The notes beneath the pieces are model-generated. The model was not told the origin of the DNA and did not search any database. It worked only from the letters and a program-made list of their open reading frames with translations. From positions 186,001-250,000 of the forward strand of contig JADKKA010000001.1 in assembly GCA_016720745.1 (NCBI GenBank): a stretch of 64,000 nt of DNA. Reading direction: 5' to 3'. Below, in pieces: positions 35,112-44,449 of the stretch. A program made the position numbers and the translations under genes. Numbering within the stretch: position 1 is the stretch's first letter; each line of letters starts with the position of its first letter. The stretch is from Chitinophagaceae bacterium. GTDB taxonomy: Bacteria > Bacteroidota > Bacteroidia > Chitinophagales > Chitinophagaceae.

Positions 35112-36122
35112 TTATTGAAAAACAATTTGATGGGGCACGGTTTTACCAGCATCGAAATAGGCATTGTACCAGTCTACTGTTTCTTTCAGTCCCTCTTTCC
35201 AGTTCACTTTGGCCGTAAAGCCCAGTTCTTTTTTGGATTTCGTGATATCCGGACTTCTCCTCGATACAGAACCTGGATAAGTTGGGGCATTGGTATACTC
35301 CCCTGCAAAACTCATGATTTCGCCGGTAGCCCTGGTGAGTTCTTCAATCGTGATCTCCACTCCCGTACCCAGGTGATAAATTTGTCCGTTGGTACCTGCT
35401 GTTTCCATGGCCAGCACGGTTCCTTCCACCGCATCGGTGATATAACAGAAATCGCGGGTTTGATCGTGGCCATATATTTTATAAGGATTCTCTTTATTCC
35501 GGAACCGGATGACCAGGTGCGGGATCACGTGGTTAAAACCCATACGCGGGCCAAACACATTATGATAACGGATGATGGTGGTTTCGAAACCCAGCATTTT
35601 GGCATAGTTCAGGAAGCCGGATTCGCCCAGGATCTTTGTAACGGCATAGGTAAACCGGGGATGAGCGATATCCTTTATCGTCAGTGGTACTTCTTCCGGA
35701 GTAGGAATAGCATAGCCGAATGTATCTACTGTTCCTGCATAATTTTCGCTGGTAGAAGCAAAGACAACCTTCCCGATTTTGGATCGGCGAATCCATTCCA
35801 ACGTAAACAAGGTAAGGGCGGTGTTGATACGAATGACTTCATGTGGCATGCTGTTGGCGTTATCTACTCCAACCAGTGCAGCCATCATGTATACCTGATC
35901 ATAGGCATTGTCCAGCAAATCATATGCTTCTGCTTGTGAAAAATCCGCTTCGATCAGCCGGATATGGTAATCCTTCACCAGGGCATCAAATTCATCGTCC
36001 CTGTTTTTTTTCATGAAATTATCGGCGATGGTGATTTCGTAATCGCGGTTTTTCGCCAGGTATTTGGCCACATTGAAACCGATGAATCCGGCACCACCTA
36101 AAATCAACACTTTTTTTGACAT
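35112..36122 (-). CDS. NAD-dependent epimerase/dehydratase (extended SDR)
   Basis: A 336-residue nucleotide-sugar enzyme. It has KKVLILGGAGFIGFNVAKYL (Rossmann), VFASTSENYAG, FTYAVTKILGESGFLN (Y-x3-K), and GHDQTRDFCYITDAVEGT. It acts on a nucleotide sugar, by epimerisation or dehydration; the exact reaction cannot be told. It follows the REP/RAYT segment. Confidence 0.85.
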   Translation of the reverse strand: MSKKVLILGGAGFIGFNVAKYLAKNRDYEITIADNFMKKNRDDEFDALVKDYHIRLIEADFSQAEAYDLLDNAYDQVYMMAALVGVDNANSMPHEVIRINTALTLFTLEWIRRSKIGKVVFASTSENYAGTVDTFGYAIPTPEEVPLTIKDIAHPRFTYAVTKILGESGFLNYAKMLGFETTIIRYHNVFGPRMGFNHVIPHLVIRFRNKENPYKIYGHDQTRDFCYITDAVEGTVLAMETAGTNGQIYHLGTGVEITIEELTRATGEIMSFAGEYTNAPTYPGSVSRRSPDITKSKKELGFTAKVNWKEGLKETVDWYNAYFDAGKTVPHQIVFQ

Positions 36123-36193
36123 ACTTGTAAAATTATATTCCCGCCAAGGGGCAAATTAAACGATAATGGGAACAAATGAATTTTGATATTGTT

Positions 36194-36668
36194 TTGCCCC
36201 GCCGGGGCAATGTTAAATCTGGGGCCTTTTTTGCTACCGGGACTGGGTCCCTCCGGGACCAGCGTAGCATAGCAATCCAGACAAAATCAAATAAATAAAC
36301 AGCCACATTCTAAAATTCTGGCAGAAAAATGTTTTTGAATTTGTTTTGCCCCGCTGGGGCAATGTTCAATGTGGGAACTTATTTGCTACCAGGATCAGGT
36401 CCCTCCGGGACTATTGCATCCTAACAGTCTTTGTTAAACAAAAAATACACTGGCTATTCAGTAATCTGCTCCTGAGGAGCATAATGTCGGTAACTAACGC
36501 CACTTACTTTCGAGGTATCCTGCCCCAGCGGGGCAGAACATCGGCGACAACTCTGGCTACTCAGCAACATGCTCCACAGGAACATAGTGCCAGCAACTGC
36601 TCATAACAGTCGGGCGCCTGCCCCAGAGGGGCATCATCTCGGTAACCACCGCCTGCCCCAGCGGGGCA
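36194..36668. repeat. REP-type palindrome array beside a RAYT gene
   Basis: The 555 bases between 36123 and 36678 hold no gene. GC-rich palindromes occur at 36194-36210 (TTGCCCCGCCGGGGCAA), 36246-36260 (GGTCCCTCCGGGACC), 36346-36362, 36399-36411, 36468-36480 (GCTCCTGAGGAGC), 36521-36535 (TGCCCCAGCGGGGCA), 36619-36633 and 36654-36668. The first two types recur as a pair about 150 bases apart. A larger hairpin (TGCTAC 36232-36237 / GTAGCA 36264-36269) encloses the second palindrome. Confidence 0.85.
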
Positions 36669-36678
36669 GAACAGCTAT

Positions 36679-37152
36679 CTATTTCGGTTCATGGAAGAGA
36701 TACTCCTTTTTAAAACTCACATCAAACTCATTGAGTAACTCCTGATACTCCTGCATAAAATTTTTTACCCGGTGATGCTCTTTCTGCTTTGCGATATACC
36801 CGCATATCATCGGTACATCAGACTTTTTATAAGAAAATGCACCAAAGCCCTCCTGCCACTTAAAACGTCCCCCCGCCAGCCCCTGTTTATTAATCCATAA
36901 AGATGAGTCTCCTTTGATCTCTCGCATCAGGTCTGATACTGCTTGGACAGGCCTTAAACCAAGGAACAGGTGTATATGATCCGGCATTCCGTTAATCGCA
37001 AGTAATTTATGCCCCTGATTCCTGACGATCCCTGCGATATATTTATAAAGTAGCTCTTCCCAAAGAGGATGGATCAGGGCTAACCGGTATTTCACGGCGA
37101 AGACACATTGCAGATGAATTTGAGTATAGGTATCAGGCATGGGCACCGTCAT
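36679..37152 (-). CDS. REP-associated tyrosine (IS200-like) transposase, RAYT
   Basis: A 157-residue HUH nuclease. It has YTQIHLQCVFAVKYRLALI, the metal-binding H-x-H in NGMPDHIHLFLGL, and the nucleophile-region helix GYIAKQKEHHRVKNF. Such proteins cut single-stranded DNA at REP palindromes and are thought to have spread them. The adjoining array ends 11 bases from its stop. The start is ATG 37152 or 37140. The gene separates the nucleotide-sugar dehydrogenase and epimerase genes. Confidence 0.88.
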   Translation of the reverse strand: MTVPMPDTYTQIHLQCVFAVKYRLALIHPLWEELLYKYIAGIVRNQGHKLLAINGMPDHIHLFLGLRPVQAVSDLMREIKGDSSLWINKQGLAGGRFKWQEGFGAFSYKKSDVPMICGYIAKQKEHHRVKNFMQEYQELLNEFDVSFKKEYLFHEPK

Positions 37153-37249
37153 TAAAGTGACGGAACCAAAACTGAAGGCTTTTCTGAAATCAGTAATGAG
37201 AAAAAAACCGCTTTTGCCCGTTTTTATTCACGGAAAAACCGGGTTAAAA

Positions 37250-38776
37250 CTACTGCTGCAAATCTCCCCTGCCCAACACTCTTACCTTATGTTTACCAGA
37301 CAGTGTACCGATTTCTTCATTGGTCAGCACCCCGATGGTATCATAGATAAATGCTTCCTGTTTCTCCAGCATTTTGGCCAGTAAAGCAGGATTAGACCGG
37401 TATTCCTTATGACCGGTTGTTATCGTAATGATATCGTAGTCCTGTTCCAGCAGTTTGGTTAAATCCTGGGTAATCCAGGTATCCTTCTCTTCCCAGTACA
37501 GCACATGCGGATCATGCAGGGTGATGATGGCACCGGCTGCTTCGAGCTGATTGTAAAAACCTTCCACCGGGGTATAGCGCGTATCCCCCACATCGTTGAG
37601 ATAACTTACACCGAGCAGTAGTACTTTCTTTCCGCTCAGTGAACCCTGATACTGTGACTGCAGGTATTCAAAAGCATAGAGCGGCATTTTATCATTGATC
37701 CTTACTCCCTTTTCACTTTGCAGGAGCGGATCACTGCTGTTAAACAGATTCATTCTTGCCCAGCTGGCCAGTAAGGGATCCTTGGTGAGGCAATATCCAC
37801 CTACACCCAAACCGGGTAACATGATGTTTTTATGGGTCGGCCGCATCCGGATCGCATTCACTACTTCATAAATATCTACTGATGCTTCTTCTGCAAATCG
37901 GCTCCATTCTACCATAAAGGCAATGTTCATGGCCCGGAAAGAATTCTCCAGCACTTTGGCCATTTCAGTTGCGTTGGTATGGCCTAAACGGGTCAATGGA
38001 AATTCATCCGTGCGGATCACGGTGCGGAGAAACTTTTCAACAGCTTCCGTACTCACATCATCTGTACCGGCAAAGACCCGGTAAAAATTCTGGATAGAGT
38101 CAATGTATTTAGGACCGGGCATCACTCTTTCATAAGAGTGACCCACTTTCAGCTGATCGATAGATAATCCTCTTTTTTGGAGGCATTCCTGCAGTAAAGG
38201 TTTTACTACTTTTTCGGTGGTTCCCGGAGGCACGGTTGTCTCCACCAGCACCAGTACATCGGGACGGCAATGATTGCCGATACTTTCCACTGCTTTTTTA
38301 AATGGTGTCAGGTCCACAGTATAATCAAGCAGTTCATGGCCCGGACCCGTTTGTTTTTTAACATCCAGGTTGATATCAACGATCACCACATCCGCCTTGC
38401 TATAAGCATAAGGATCACAGGTTGCGTAGTAATTTTTTTTCTCCCGGCTCTTGGCGTAGTACTCACTGATCTTGGGATCGCTGGCCAGTACCGGAAATAC
38501 ACCTTCATTGATCGAACATATTTTCCAGTAGGAAGAGGGAGTAGGCAGATCAATACCGATCACAGCATATTCTTCGGTTAATGCATTGGCCACCACCAGC
38601 CCCATCACAGATCCAACAAAACCCATCCCCTGCACGACTACCACTTTTTTTCCGGGATGGACTGATAAAAACTGATCAATACCAGCCTGGTCATTGACGG
38701 TTGCCGGTATTGGATAATCTTTGTTGGTGATCGGACTGCGGGAGACAGCCTGTAAAATGATTTCCATGGTACTCAC
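37250..38776 (-). CDS. Nucleotide-sugar (UDP-sugar) dehydrogenase
   Basis: A 508-residue member of the UDP-glucose/UDP-ManNAc dehydrogenase family. It has KKVVVVQGMGFVGSVMGLVVANAL (NAD site), LVETTVPPGTTEKVV, KVLENSFRAMNIAFMVEWSRFAEE, and the catalytic Cys in GLGVGGYCLTKDP. It oxidises a UDP-hexose to the uronate in two steps. The N-terminal ~40 residues before the Rossmann fold are unusual for the family. The substrate is uncertain. Confidence 0.88.
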   Translation of the reverse strand: MSTMEIILQAVSRSPITNKDYPIPATVNDQAGIDQFLSVHPGKKVVVVQGMGFVGSVMGLVVANALTEEYAVIGIDLPTPSSYWKICSINEGVFPVLASDPKISEYYAKSREKKNYYATCDPYAYSKADVVIVDINLDVKKQTGPGHELLDYTVDLTPFKKAVESIGNHCRPDVLVLVETTVPPGTTEKVVKPLLQECLQKRGLSIDQLKVGHSYERVMPGPKYIDSIQNFYRVFAGTDDVSTEAVEKFLRTVIRTDEFPLTRLGHTNATEMAKVLENSFRAMNIAFMVEWSRFAEEASVDIYEVVNAIRMRPTHKNIMLPGLGVGGYCLTKDPLLASWARMNLFNSSDPLLQSEKGVRINDKMPLYAFEYLQSQYQGSLSGKKVLLLGVSYLNDVGDTRYTPVEGFYNQLEAAGAIITLHDPHVLYWEEKDTWITQDLTKLLEQDYDIITITTGHKEYRSNPALLAKMLEKQEAFIYDTIGVLTNEEIGTLSGKHKVRVLGRGDLQQ

Positions 38777-38804
38777 TTAATATTTGAGAAAGGTTTGTAC
38801 AAAA

Positions 38805-39440
38805 TTATACTTGTGTTTTAATGATCCTTCCGGGGTTACCCACAATGGTCACCCCATCCGGTACATCCCTGATGATCACGGTTCCGGCACCGATGATCAC
38901 ATTCTTTCCAACCACAACACCCTGTTTGATCACGGAATTCGCACCGACAAATGTATTATCTCCGATAGTAACATCCCCGTTCAATACAGCACCAGGTGCG
39001 ATGAAAGTATGATCTCCGATCACACAGCCATGTTCAATGACGGAGCCGGTATTACAAACAGCAGTTTTACCCAGTCTGGTCAGGGCATTGATTGATACAT
39101 TAGCAGAAATAAAATGCCCGCAGGTCATCACGACCGAGGGTGAAACGGCCGCGCTGCGATGTATGGCATTCACAGGCTCTCCCAATACTTTAGAAACCTG
39201 TTCATATACTTTTCTGCGCAAGAGATTGTTGTTACCGATGCCGATAAAATAATCGTAGGCTTTCATTTTCTCCAGCACGGCTTCATCCATTTCTGATCCC
39301 AGGTATTCCAGTCCGAATGGGTTTTGTTCCTTGGGCTGGTTATCACAATAAGCGGTTACCTGGAATCCACTTTCATGTAACAGGTCAATGGCGGTATGCG
39401 CATGTCCCGAATAACCGATAATCACCACTGGTTTTTTCAT
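38805..39440 (-). CDS. Sugar O/N-acetyltransferase, NeuD/PglD type
   Basis: A 211-residue protein. An N-terminal Rossmann-like domain (KPVVIIGYSGHAHTAIDLLHESG) is followed by a left-handed beta-helix of hexapeptide repeats (ALTRLGKTAVCNTGSVIEHGCVIGDHTFIAPGAVLNGDVTIGDNTFVGANSVIKQGV). These acetylate amino sugars such as the 4-amino group in bacillosamine synthesis. ATG 39440 is preferred over 39488 because the fold begins there. It is adjacent to a sugar dehydrogenase and glycosyltransferase genes. Confidence 0.86.
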   Translation of the reverse strand: MKKPVVIIGYSGHAHTAIDLLHESGFQVTAYCDNQPKEQNPFGLEYLGSEMDEAVLEKMKAYDYFIGIGNNNLLRRKVYEQVSKVLGEPVNAIHRSAAVSPSVVMTCGHFISANVSINALTRLGKTAVCNTGSVIEHGCVIGDHTFIAPGAVLNGDVTIGDNTFVGANSVIKQGVVVGKNVIIGAGTVIIRDVPDGVTIVGNPGRIIKTQV

Positions 39441-39540
39441 GTGATTCTCATTTACTATACCGCCTTTGGCGGTGATTAATTTTGCCACATAGTATCACCA
39501 TTATTCATTGGCAGCTGATTTAGCAGCATTATCCTAATGG

Positions 39541-40710
39541 TTATTTCATGCCCTGTTTTTTTTTCAGTAATAACAGGTATTGCTGCCGGATACATTCATG
39601 AAGGTACTGCTGACTGAAATTATCTTCTACTTTTTTACGCAGGTTCCGGCTGTATTGTTTCATTTCATCCGGGTGTTGCAGGGCATACCGCAGCTTTTGG
39701 TCCAGGTCAACAGCTTGTCCGGGCTGAAAGATCAATCCGGTTTCCCCGTGGGTCACTATATCAACACTTCCTTCAATATTGGTGCAAACAATCGGACAGC
39801 CCATGGCACCGGATTGCAGCAGGGTATTTGGAAAACCTTCCCGGTATGAAGCATGTAAGAGTAATTCAGCAATATGCATAAAGTATTCCACCTGGTCGCT
39901 CCAGTCGATATGGATGATGGCCGGATTTGTTTCAAGTATATTTTTGGCTGCTGTTGAAATCGGGTCGAGATCATCTTCAAATGCACCCAGTACGATCAGT
40001 CTTAATTGCGGATTTTCTTTACTGAGCTGATCAAATACCTGTAATACTTCTTCCACCCCTTTATCTTTCACAATTCTTCCCATGTTCAGGATGTAGCGAT
40101 ACTGCGGATCATAACCGACCATCTTTTTGATTTCGTCCAGTATCTCTGGCTTCAATACTTCAGGAGAATAACGGGAAAGATCCACTCCATTGCTGGATCC
40201 TTGTCCCATGACCTGTAGCTTGGAGGGTTTGACCAGTTTGTTGATCCTGATATATTCCAATAAAGAAAAACTGTTTGGCCAAACATGATGTGCAGCTTTG
40301 GCTGTCAGTTTTTCCATGAACACGAGGATGCGTTTCTTGAAACCCGTTGCCGTCATGAACCGGAGTCCGGCAATCGTATGTATCCTGATCTTTACTCCGG
40401 CCAGTTTCGCCGCCAGCATGGCCAGCAATCCCGCCTTAGGTGTATGCGAGTGTACAATATCCGGTTTCTCTTTTCTGAATAATCGATAAAGCCGCCAGAG
40501 TGAACCCAGGTCTTTGAATGGTGTGATCTGCCGGGTCATCGGCACAATCCGGTTAGGGCATTTTTCATTAGCCAGCAGATCGGGCCATTCCTTCCCATCA
40601 CTGCTTACCATCAAAACATCAAAACCATTTTCATGCATATAACGCATCTGGTTCGAGAGCAGGTATTTCAGCGAGAGAGGAGCCGTAGTAATCCGGATCA
40701 GTTTGGGCAT
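39541..40710 (-). CDS. Glycosyltransferase, GT-B fold (family 4)
   Basis: A 389-residue enzyme. The N-terminal part starts PKLIRITTAPLSLKYLLSNQMRYM and has IVHSHTPKAGLLAMLAAKLAGV. The C-terminal part has ILNMGRIVKDKGVEEVLQVF and LLLHASYREGFPNTLLQSGAMGCPIV with the family E-G-F-x-x-x-L-x-E/Q-A pattern. It transfers a sugar from a nucleotide donor to the lipid-linked chain. ATG 40710 is chosen because the protein aligns from MPKLIR. It starts 5 bases past the stop of the polymerase-like gene. Confidence 0.88.
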   Translation of the reverse strand: MPKLIRITTAPLSLKYLLSNQMRYMHENGFDVLMVSSDGKEWPDLLANEKCPNRIVPMTRQITPFKDLGSLWRLYRLFRKEKPDIVHSHTPKAGLLAMLAAKLAGVKIRIHTIAGLRFMTATGFKKRILVFMEKLTAKAAHHVWPNSFSLLEYIRINKLVKPSKLQVMGQGSSNGVDLSRYSPEVLKPEILDEIKKMVGYDPQYRYILNMGRIVKDKGVEEVLQVFDQLSKENPQLRLIVLGAFEDDLDPISTAAKNILETNPAIIHIDWSDQVEYFMHIAELLLHASYREGFPNTLLQSGAMGCPIVCTNIEGSVDIVTHGETGLIFQPGQAVDLDQKLRYALQHPDEMKQYSRNLRKKVEDNFSQQYLHECIRQQYLLLLKKKQGMK

Positions 40711-40714
40711 AGGA

Positions 40715-42123
40715 TCAGAATCTTCTTCGTTGTTGTGGTACTGCAAAATCAATTACTTTATTAAACCATCCGGGATATTTCAGGCCTGCTTTCTGATAGA
40801 TCAGAATTACCATGATCAGGTAAAAAGGCATACAGGGAATTTTATACCGGGACAGGGCTCCAAAGTTGGCAGATGAAACCCCCACGGCAACAGCGAAAAC
40901 AGAGGCGAATACAAAACACATGAGTGTCCGCGGATCAGAAAAAGCCGTGGTGAAAAATAATTTTACTCCCTTTTTATACATAAAGAACAGGGTCAGAAAT
41001 AAGAACAGAGAGGACTCCGCACAGGACAAGAGGGCGATGGGCGAGTTGACTTCCCAAAGAAAGGGCCGGAAGAAGGTAGCGGTGATTCCTCCAAAAACCA
41101 TCAGTATTGGGTTGGAAGTATTAATAGTAAAATGAGAATCTGTTCCACCCGTGCTACGGGCAATATCGGCATACATCTGCCGCTGATACTCCGCATTGCC
41201 CTGGAATTTATCAAACTGATACTGTTGTGCCGCTTCAAATGAAGTGAGGTATTGCAGCAGGAAAAAAGCAAGCCCGATACTGCCTGCAAAAGTCATCCCC
41301 GCAAAAATTTTTCTCAGTGTCTTATTCTCAATTAATTTATTGACTTCGGCAAATTGCCAGATCAGCAAGGCCATTACTAAAACAAGGAGGATGTATACTT
41401 TAATGGCAAAGAGCAGGAATCCGCAGAAGATGATCATTACAATTGACCAAAAGAACTTTTCCTTTTTAACGAAAATATTCAGAAAGGCATAGGCAATGTA
41501 TCCTACACTGCCAAATGTCACCGGATCCTTTAGCAGCCCCGAACTCCAGTAAATCACGCTAGGCAGAAACAAACAGGCTAATGCAATTTCCCGGTACTGG
41601 TTGGGATAAAAATGATAAAAGGTTTTAAATAACCGGATACAACCGCCAAAGCAAAAAATCCAAAGCAGAGACAAATACACAAATAACTATTGAAGAATAA
41701 ATACGATGGTATCAGGGCCAGTTTGGGTGGAAAAAAATTGGCCTGGGAAAACATATAGTTATAGGTCAGGTCACCCTCATAGCCATCATAGTAAAAATAA
41801 TCAAACAATGGGCTCTTGACTGTCAACTTGGGTGTCAGCATGGCCAGTTTGAAATTGTCAGGATTATCCTTGATGGCTGCCCGCAGATCCTGGGTGCCCT
41901 GGTAAAATAATGCGGTATCCCCTCCTTTAAAATAAAACTGTGTAAGAAAGGCAAAAGCAAAGACGCAAAGAATCTTAAAATAGAAACCCCTGAAATAGAG
42001 CATTTTGATCCGCTGATCTTTGTACTTCGCAGCCTTGGCCCGTACAATAAAAAACATAATCAGGAAACAGAGCGGAAAAACCGCCAGGTCTGTTGCTGAA
42101 AAAAATACGGTAAGGAGTGACAT
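40715..42123 (-). CDS. Polysaccharide polymerase-like membrane protein (one apparent frameshift)
   Basis: The first frame (from 42123) and second (to 40715) join at the A6 run 41653-41658: NSYLCICLCFGFFCFGGCIRLFKTFYHF with one more base. The joined protein, ~469 residues, has about eleven membrane segments. A long loop with GGDTALFYQGTQDLRAAIKD precedes segments such as LPSVIYWSSGLLKDPVTFGSVGYIAYAF. The topology resembles EpsG/Wzy-type polymerases or O-antigen ligases, but no motif fixes it. It lies among glycosyltransferase genes. Confidence 0.6.
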
Positions 42124-42155
42124 AATTAAAATTCGCTGCCTGCAAATTGATCAGG

Positions 42156-43220
42156 TCAGCTGAAAAGGCTGATAAAAATTGGGCGGGTAGCGCTTACTGA
42201 ATATTCATCCCGGATACGCTGCTGCGCCAACTGACCCATTCGTTTCCGAAGTTCGTGATCCTGGAGGAGTATTAAAAGCTGTTTTTTCCATTCCTCCGGA
42301 GTATTGCAAACAAATCCGTTTTCGCCATGGCTCACAATCACTGAATTAACACCAACTGGTGACACTACCGCCGGGATGCCTAAAGACATATACTGAATGG
42401 CTTTAAAACCACATTTACCTTTTGACAAATCATCATCATGAAGTGGCATCAGACCGATATGAAACCGAAGCAGGTCCTTTATTTCAGACTCCTTTGACCA
42501 GGGGATGAACTGATACCGGGCTAAGGGCAAAACCGGGTCTTTATCAGCAATCACATAAAAAATAAATCCGTTTTCCTGCTGCAATTCCTGCAGTACCGGA
42601 AGGATGATATCCAGAAATTTCAGTGTACTAAAAGTACCGGTCCAGCCAATGGCCGGTTGGGCCACATCCTGATCCTGTGTTTGATTATGTACCGCTGTTG
42701 TGTTAACAACCGTGGGCAGCAGGATGACCTGCTTGCAGAAACGACGGGCATAATCGCCCAGAAAATCATTCCCTACAGCTACTTTATAGGACCACCTGCA
42801 AATTTTGGACACTTTGGAAAAGTTTTTCAGCCAGGCAACTCCTTTATTATAAGAAGAGGTGCTGGGTATCCAGATGGCATCATCAAAATCATAAATAATT
42901 TTCTTCCGGAATATTTTCGCGATAATCCATTCAAATACAGGAGGACCCAATGGCGCCGCTTCCCTGTGAATAAAAACAAAATCGTAACCAGGAATTGTAA
43001 ACAGCAATACAAAGCGGCGCAGATAACCCCACATCACACCCCATCCTTTCCGCAATGCAAAACCGGGTTTAAAAAATATGCTCCAGGTCTTTTTGTCCAA
43101 AAATGGCTTGTAATGGAATGTAATATTCTCCTCTTTCAGCGCCGGCAGATAGTGCTCAAACCGGTAACGCTGGGAAGGCGACTGATCCACCGGGTATGGC
43201 GCCATGAATAGCAACTTCAT
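42156..43220 (-). CDS. Glycosyltransferase, GT-B fold
   Basis: A 354-residue enzyme. It has LFMAPYPVDQSPSQRYRFEHYLPAL, DFVFIHREAAPLGPPVFEWIIAKIFRKKIIYDFDDAIW, and C-terminal IGLMPLHDDDLSKGKCGFKAIQYMSLGIPAVVSPVG (K-x-x-x-Y-M-x-x-G-x-P donor site). Its ATG overlaps the upstream glycosyltransferase stop by four bases (ATGA). Donor and linkage unknown. Confidence 0.85.
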   Translation of the reverse strand: MKLLFMAPYPVDQSPSQRYRFEHYLPALKEENITFHYKPFLDKKTWSIFFKPGFALRKGWGVMWGYLRRFVLLFTIPGYDFVFIHREAAPLGPPVFEWIIAKIFRKKIIYDFDDAIWIPSTSSYNKGVAWLKNFSKVSKICRWSYKVAVGNDFLGDYARRFCKQVILLPTVVNTTAVHNQTQDQDVAQPAIGWTGTFSTLKFLDIILPVLQELQQENGFIFYVIADKDPVLPLARYQFIPWSKESEIKDLLRFHIGLMPLHDDDLSKGKCGFKAIQYMSLGIPAVVSPVGVNSVIVSHGENGFVCNTPEEWKKQLLILLQDHELRKRMGQLAQQRIRDEYSVSATRPIFISLFS

Positions 43221-44449
43221 TTCATCACCTCCTCATATACTTTTTGATATCGTTCAACACCCGTATCCAAATCAAAGAAGGAAAAAGCCTTTTCCCTTAT
43301 CAGTTGCTGATTAAACTTAGCAGGTACACTCATCTCTTCGATCGCATTGGCATAGTCAGCTTTTGAAAAAGCTGCAATCACCAATCCGCTTTCAGACTTC
43401 CTGACGATATCTCCGGTATCTCCGATATCATTACATAAAAGCGGGATTCCCATTCCCATGATTTCTCCCTGCTTGGTTGGTGAGGAAGCTTTCTTGGAAT
43501 AAAGGTCCCGGATAAAAAATACACTCCAGTTACTCAGTGATAAAAAAAGCGGCACCTGATCTCTGCTCGCTGGCTGAACAATAACCGATTCAGCAGGAAT
43601 GCCTCTTTCTGCGGCCAGCTTCAAAATAGAAACTGCCGGATCATGTGTTATAAATAAAAAACGACTGTCCGGTTCTTTTTCCCTGTATTGCTGATAAAAG
43701 TCAAGCATTTCACCTGTCATATACCAGCCCCCCAGCGAACCGAGATAGGAAATAATTTTTGTTTGCTCCCCCATCCCCCATTGCTTTCTGTATTGCAGCT
43801 GATCCGCTGTATTTACCCGGGTATAATCAAAATGATCCAGATCGGCGCAACAGGGAATCACTGTAATCTTTTTATCCGGCACCTCATACTGCAGGGCCAG
43901 CTCCTGTTTGGCATTCAGCGTAAGGGAAATAATATGTGCGGATTTTTTCAAAAAAACTTTTTCCTTTTTTTTATACCGCCGGTACAGGAAATGGTACAAG
44001 GGATTTTTCAGATTCCACAACCCGCTATCCACTCTCTCATCCACCCAAAATCCACGCATATCGAAAAGAAAGGGAACCCCAAACTTTTGGTTGATTTTTA
44101 CACCGGCATCGGCTGCCACATAACTGCGACAGTGAATCAGGTTATACTTGTTTTTTCTGTATAGCTCCGCTGCTTTTCTGTTTAATTTGAATTGATCATA
44201 CAATTTTGAAAGAAAGGGCGGCCGGGTGGAAAAGTAGAGAAACTCCCATTGAATTCCGGAGCGATTCAGCAGCTGCCGGATCGCATCCCCGTTTTTCAGG
44301 TATTTTTCTTTTTTCTCCACACTCAGGATGGTAATATGGTATCCCAAAGCACTGAGGCGGGCCAAATAGGGTATGACCTGGCTTTGTCCAAGCTGATCAG
44401 TCATCCCGTCGTAAGATATAAATAAGACTTTTTTGATTTTTACATCCAT
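43217..44449 (-). CDS. Glycosyltransferase, GT-B fold (family 4-like)
   Basis: A 410-residue enzyme. It has VLFISYDGMTDQLGQSQVIPYLARL, NLIHCRSYVAADAGVKINQKFGVPFLFDMRGFWVDERVD, and ISYLGSLGGWYMTGEMLDF. A donor-site segment PTKQGEIMGMGIPLLCND follows. It overlaps the next gene by four bases and the asparagine synthetase gene by ten. Donor unknown. Confidence 0.86.
   Translation of the reverse strand: MDVKIKKVLFISYDGMTDQLGQSQVIPYLARLSALGYHITILSVEKKEKYLKNGDAIRQLLNRSGIQWEFLYFSTRPPFLSKLYDQFKLNRKAAELYRKNKYNLIHCRSYVAADAGVKINQKFGVPFLFDMRGFWVDERVDSGLWNLKNPLYHFLYRRYKKKEKVFLKKSAHIISLTLNAKQELALQYEVPDKKITVIPCCADLDHFDYTRVNTADQLQYRKQWGMGEQTKIISYLGSLGGWYMTGEMLDFYQQYREKEPDSRFLFITHDPAVSILKLAAERGIPAESVIVQPASRDQVPLFLSLSNWSVFFIRDLYSKKASSPTKQGEIMGMGIPLLCNDIGDTGDIVRKSESGLVIAAFSKADYANAIEEMSVPAKFNQQLIREKAFSFFDLDTGVERYQKVYEEVMK

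Noticed and set aside
35115..35939. A 274-codon rightward ORF opposite the epimerase gene
   Set aside because: Antisense to a clear extended SDR with conserved motifs; no family resemblance.
36194..36668. Palindrome array as a possible CRISPR
   Set aside because: Units differ in sequence and spacing, are short palindromes, and lie beside a RAYT gene; there are no uniform repeats with unique spacers or cas genes.
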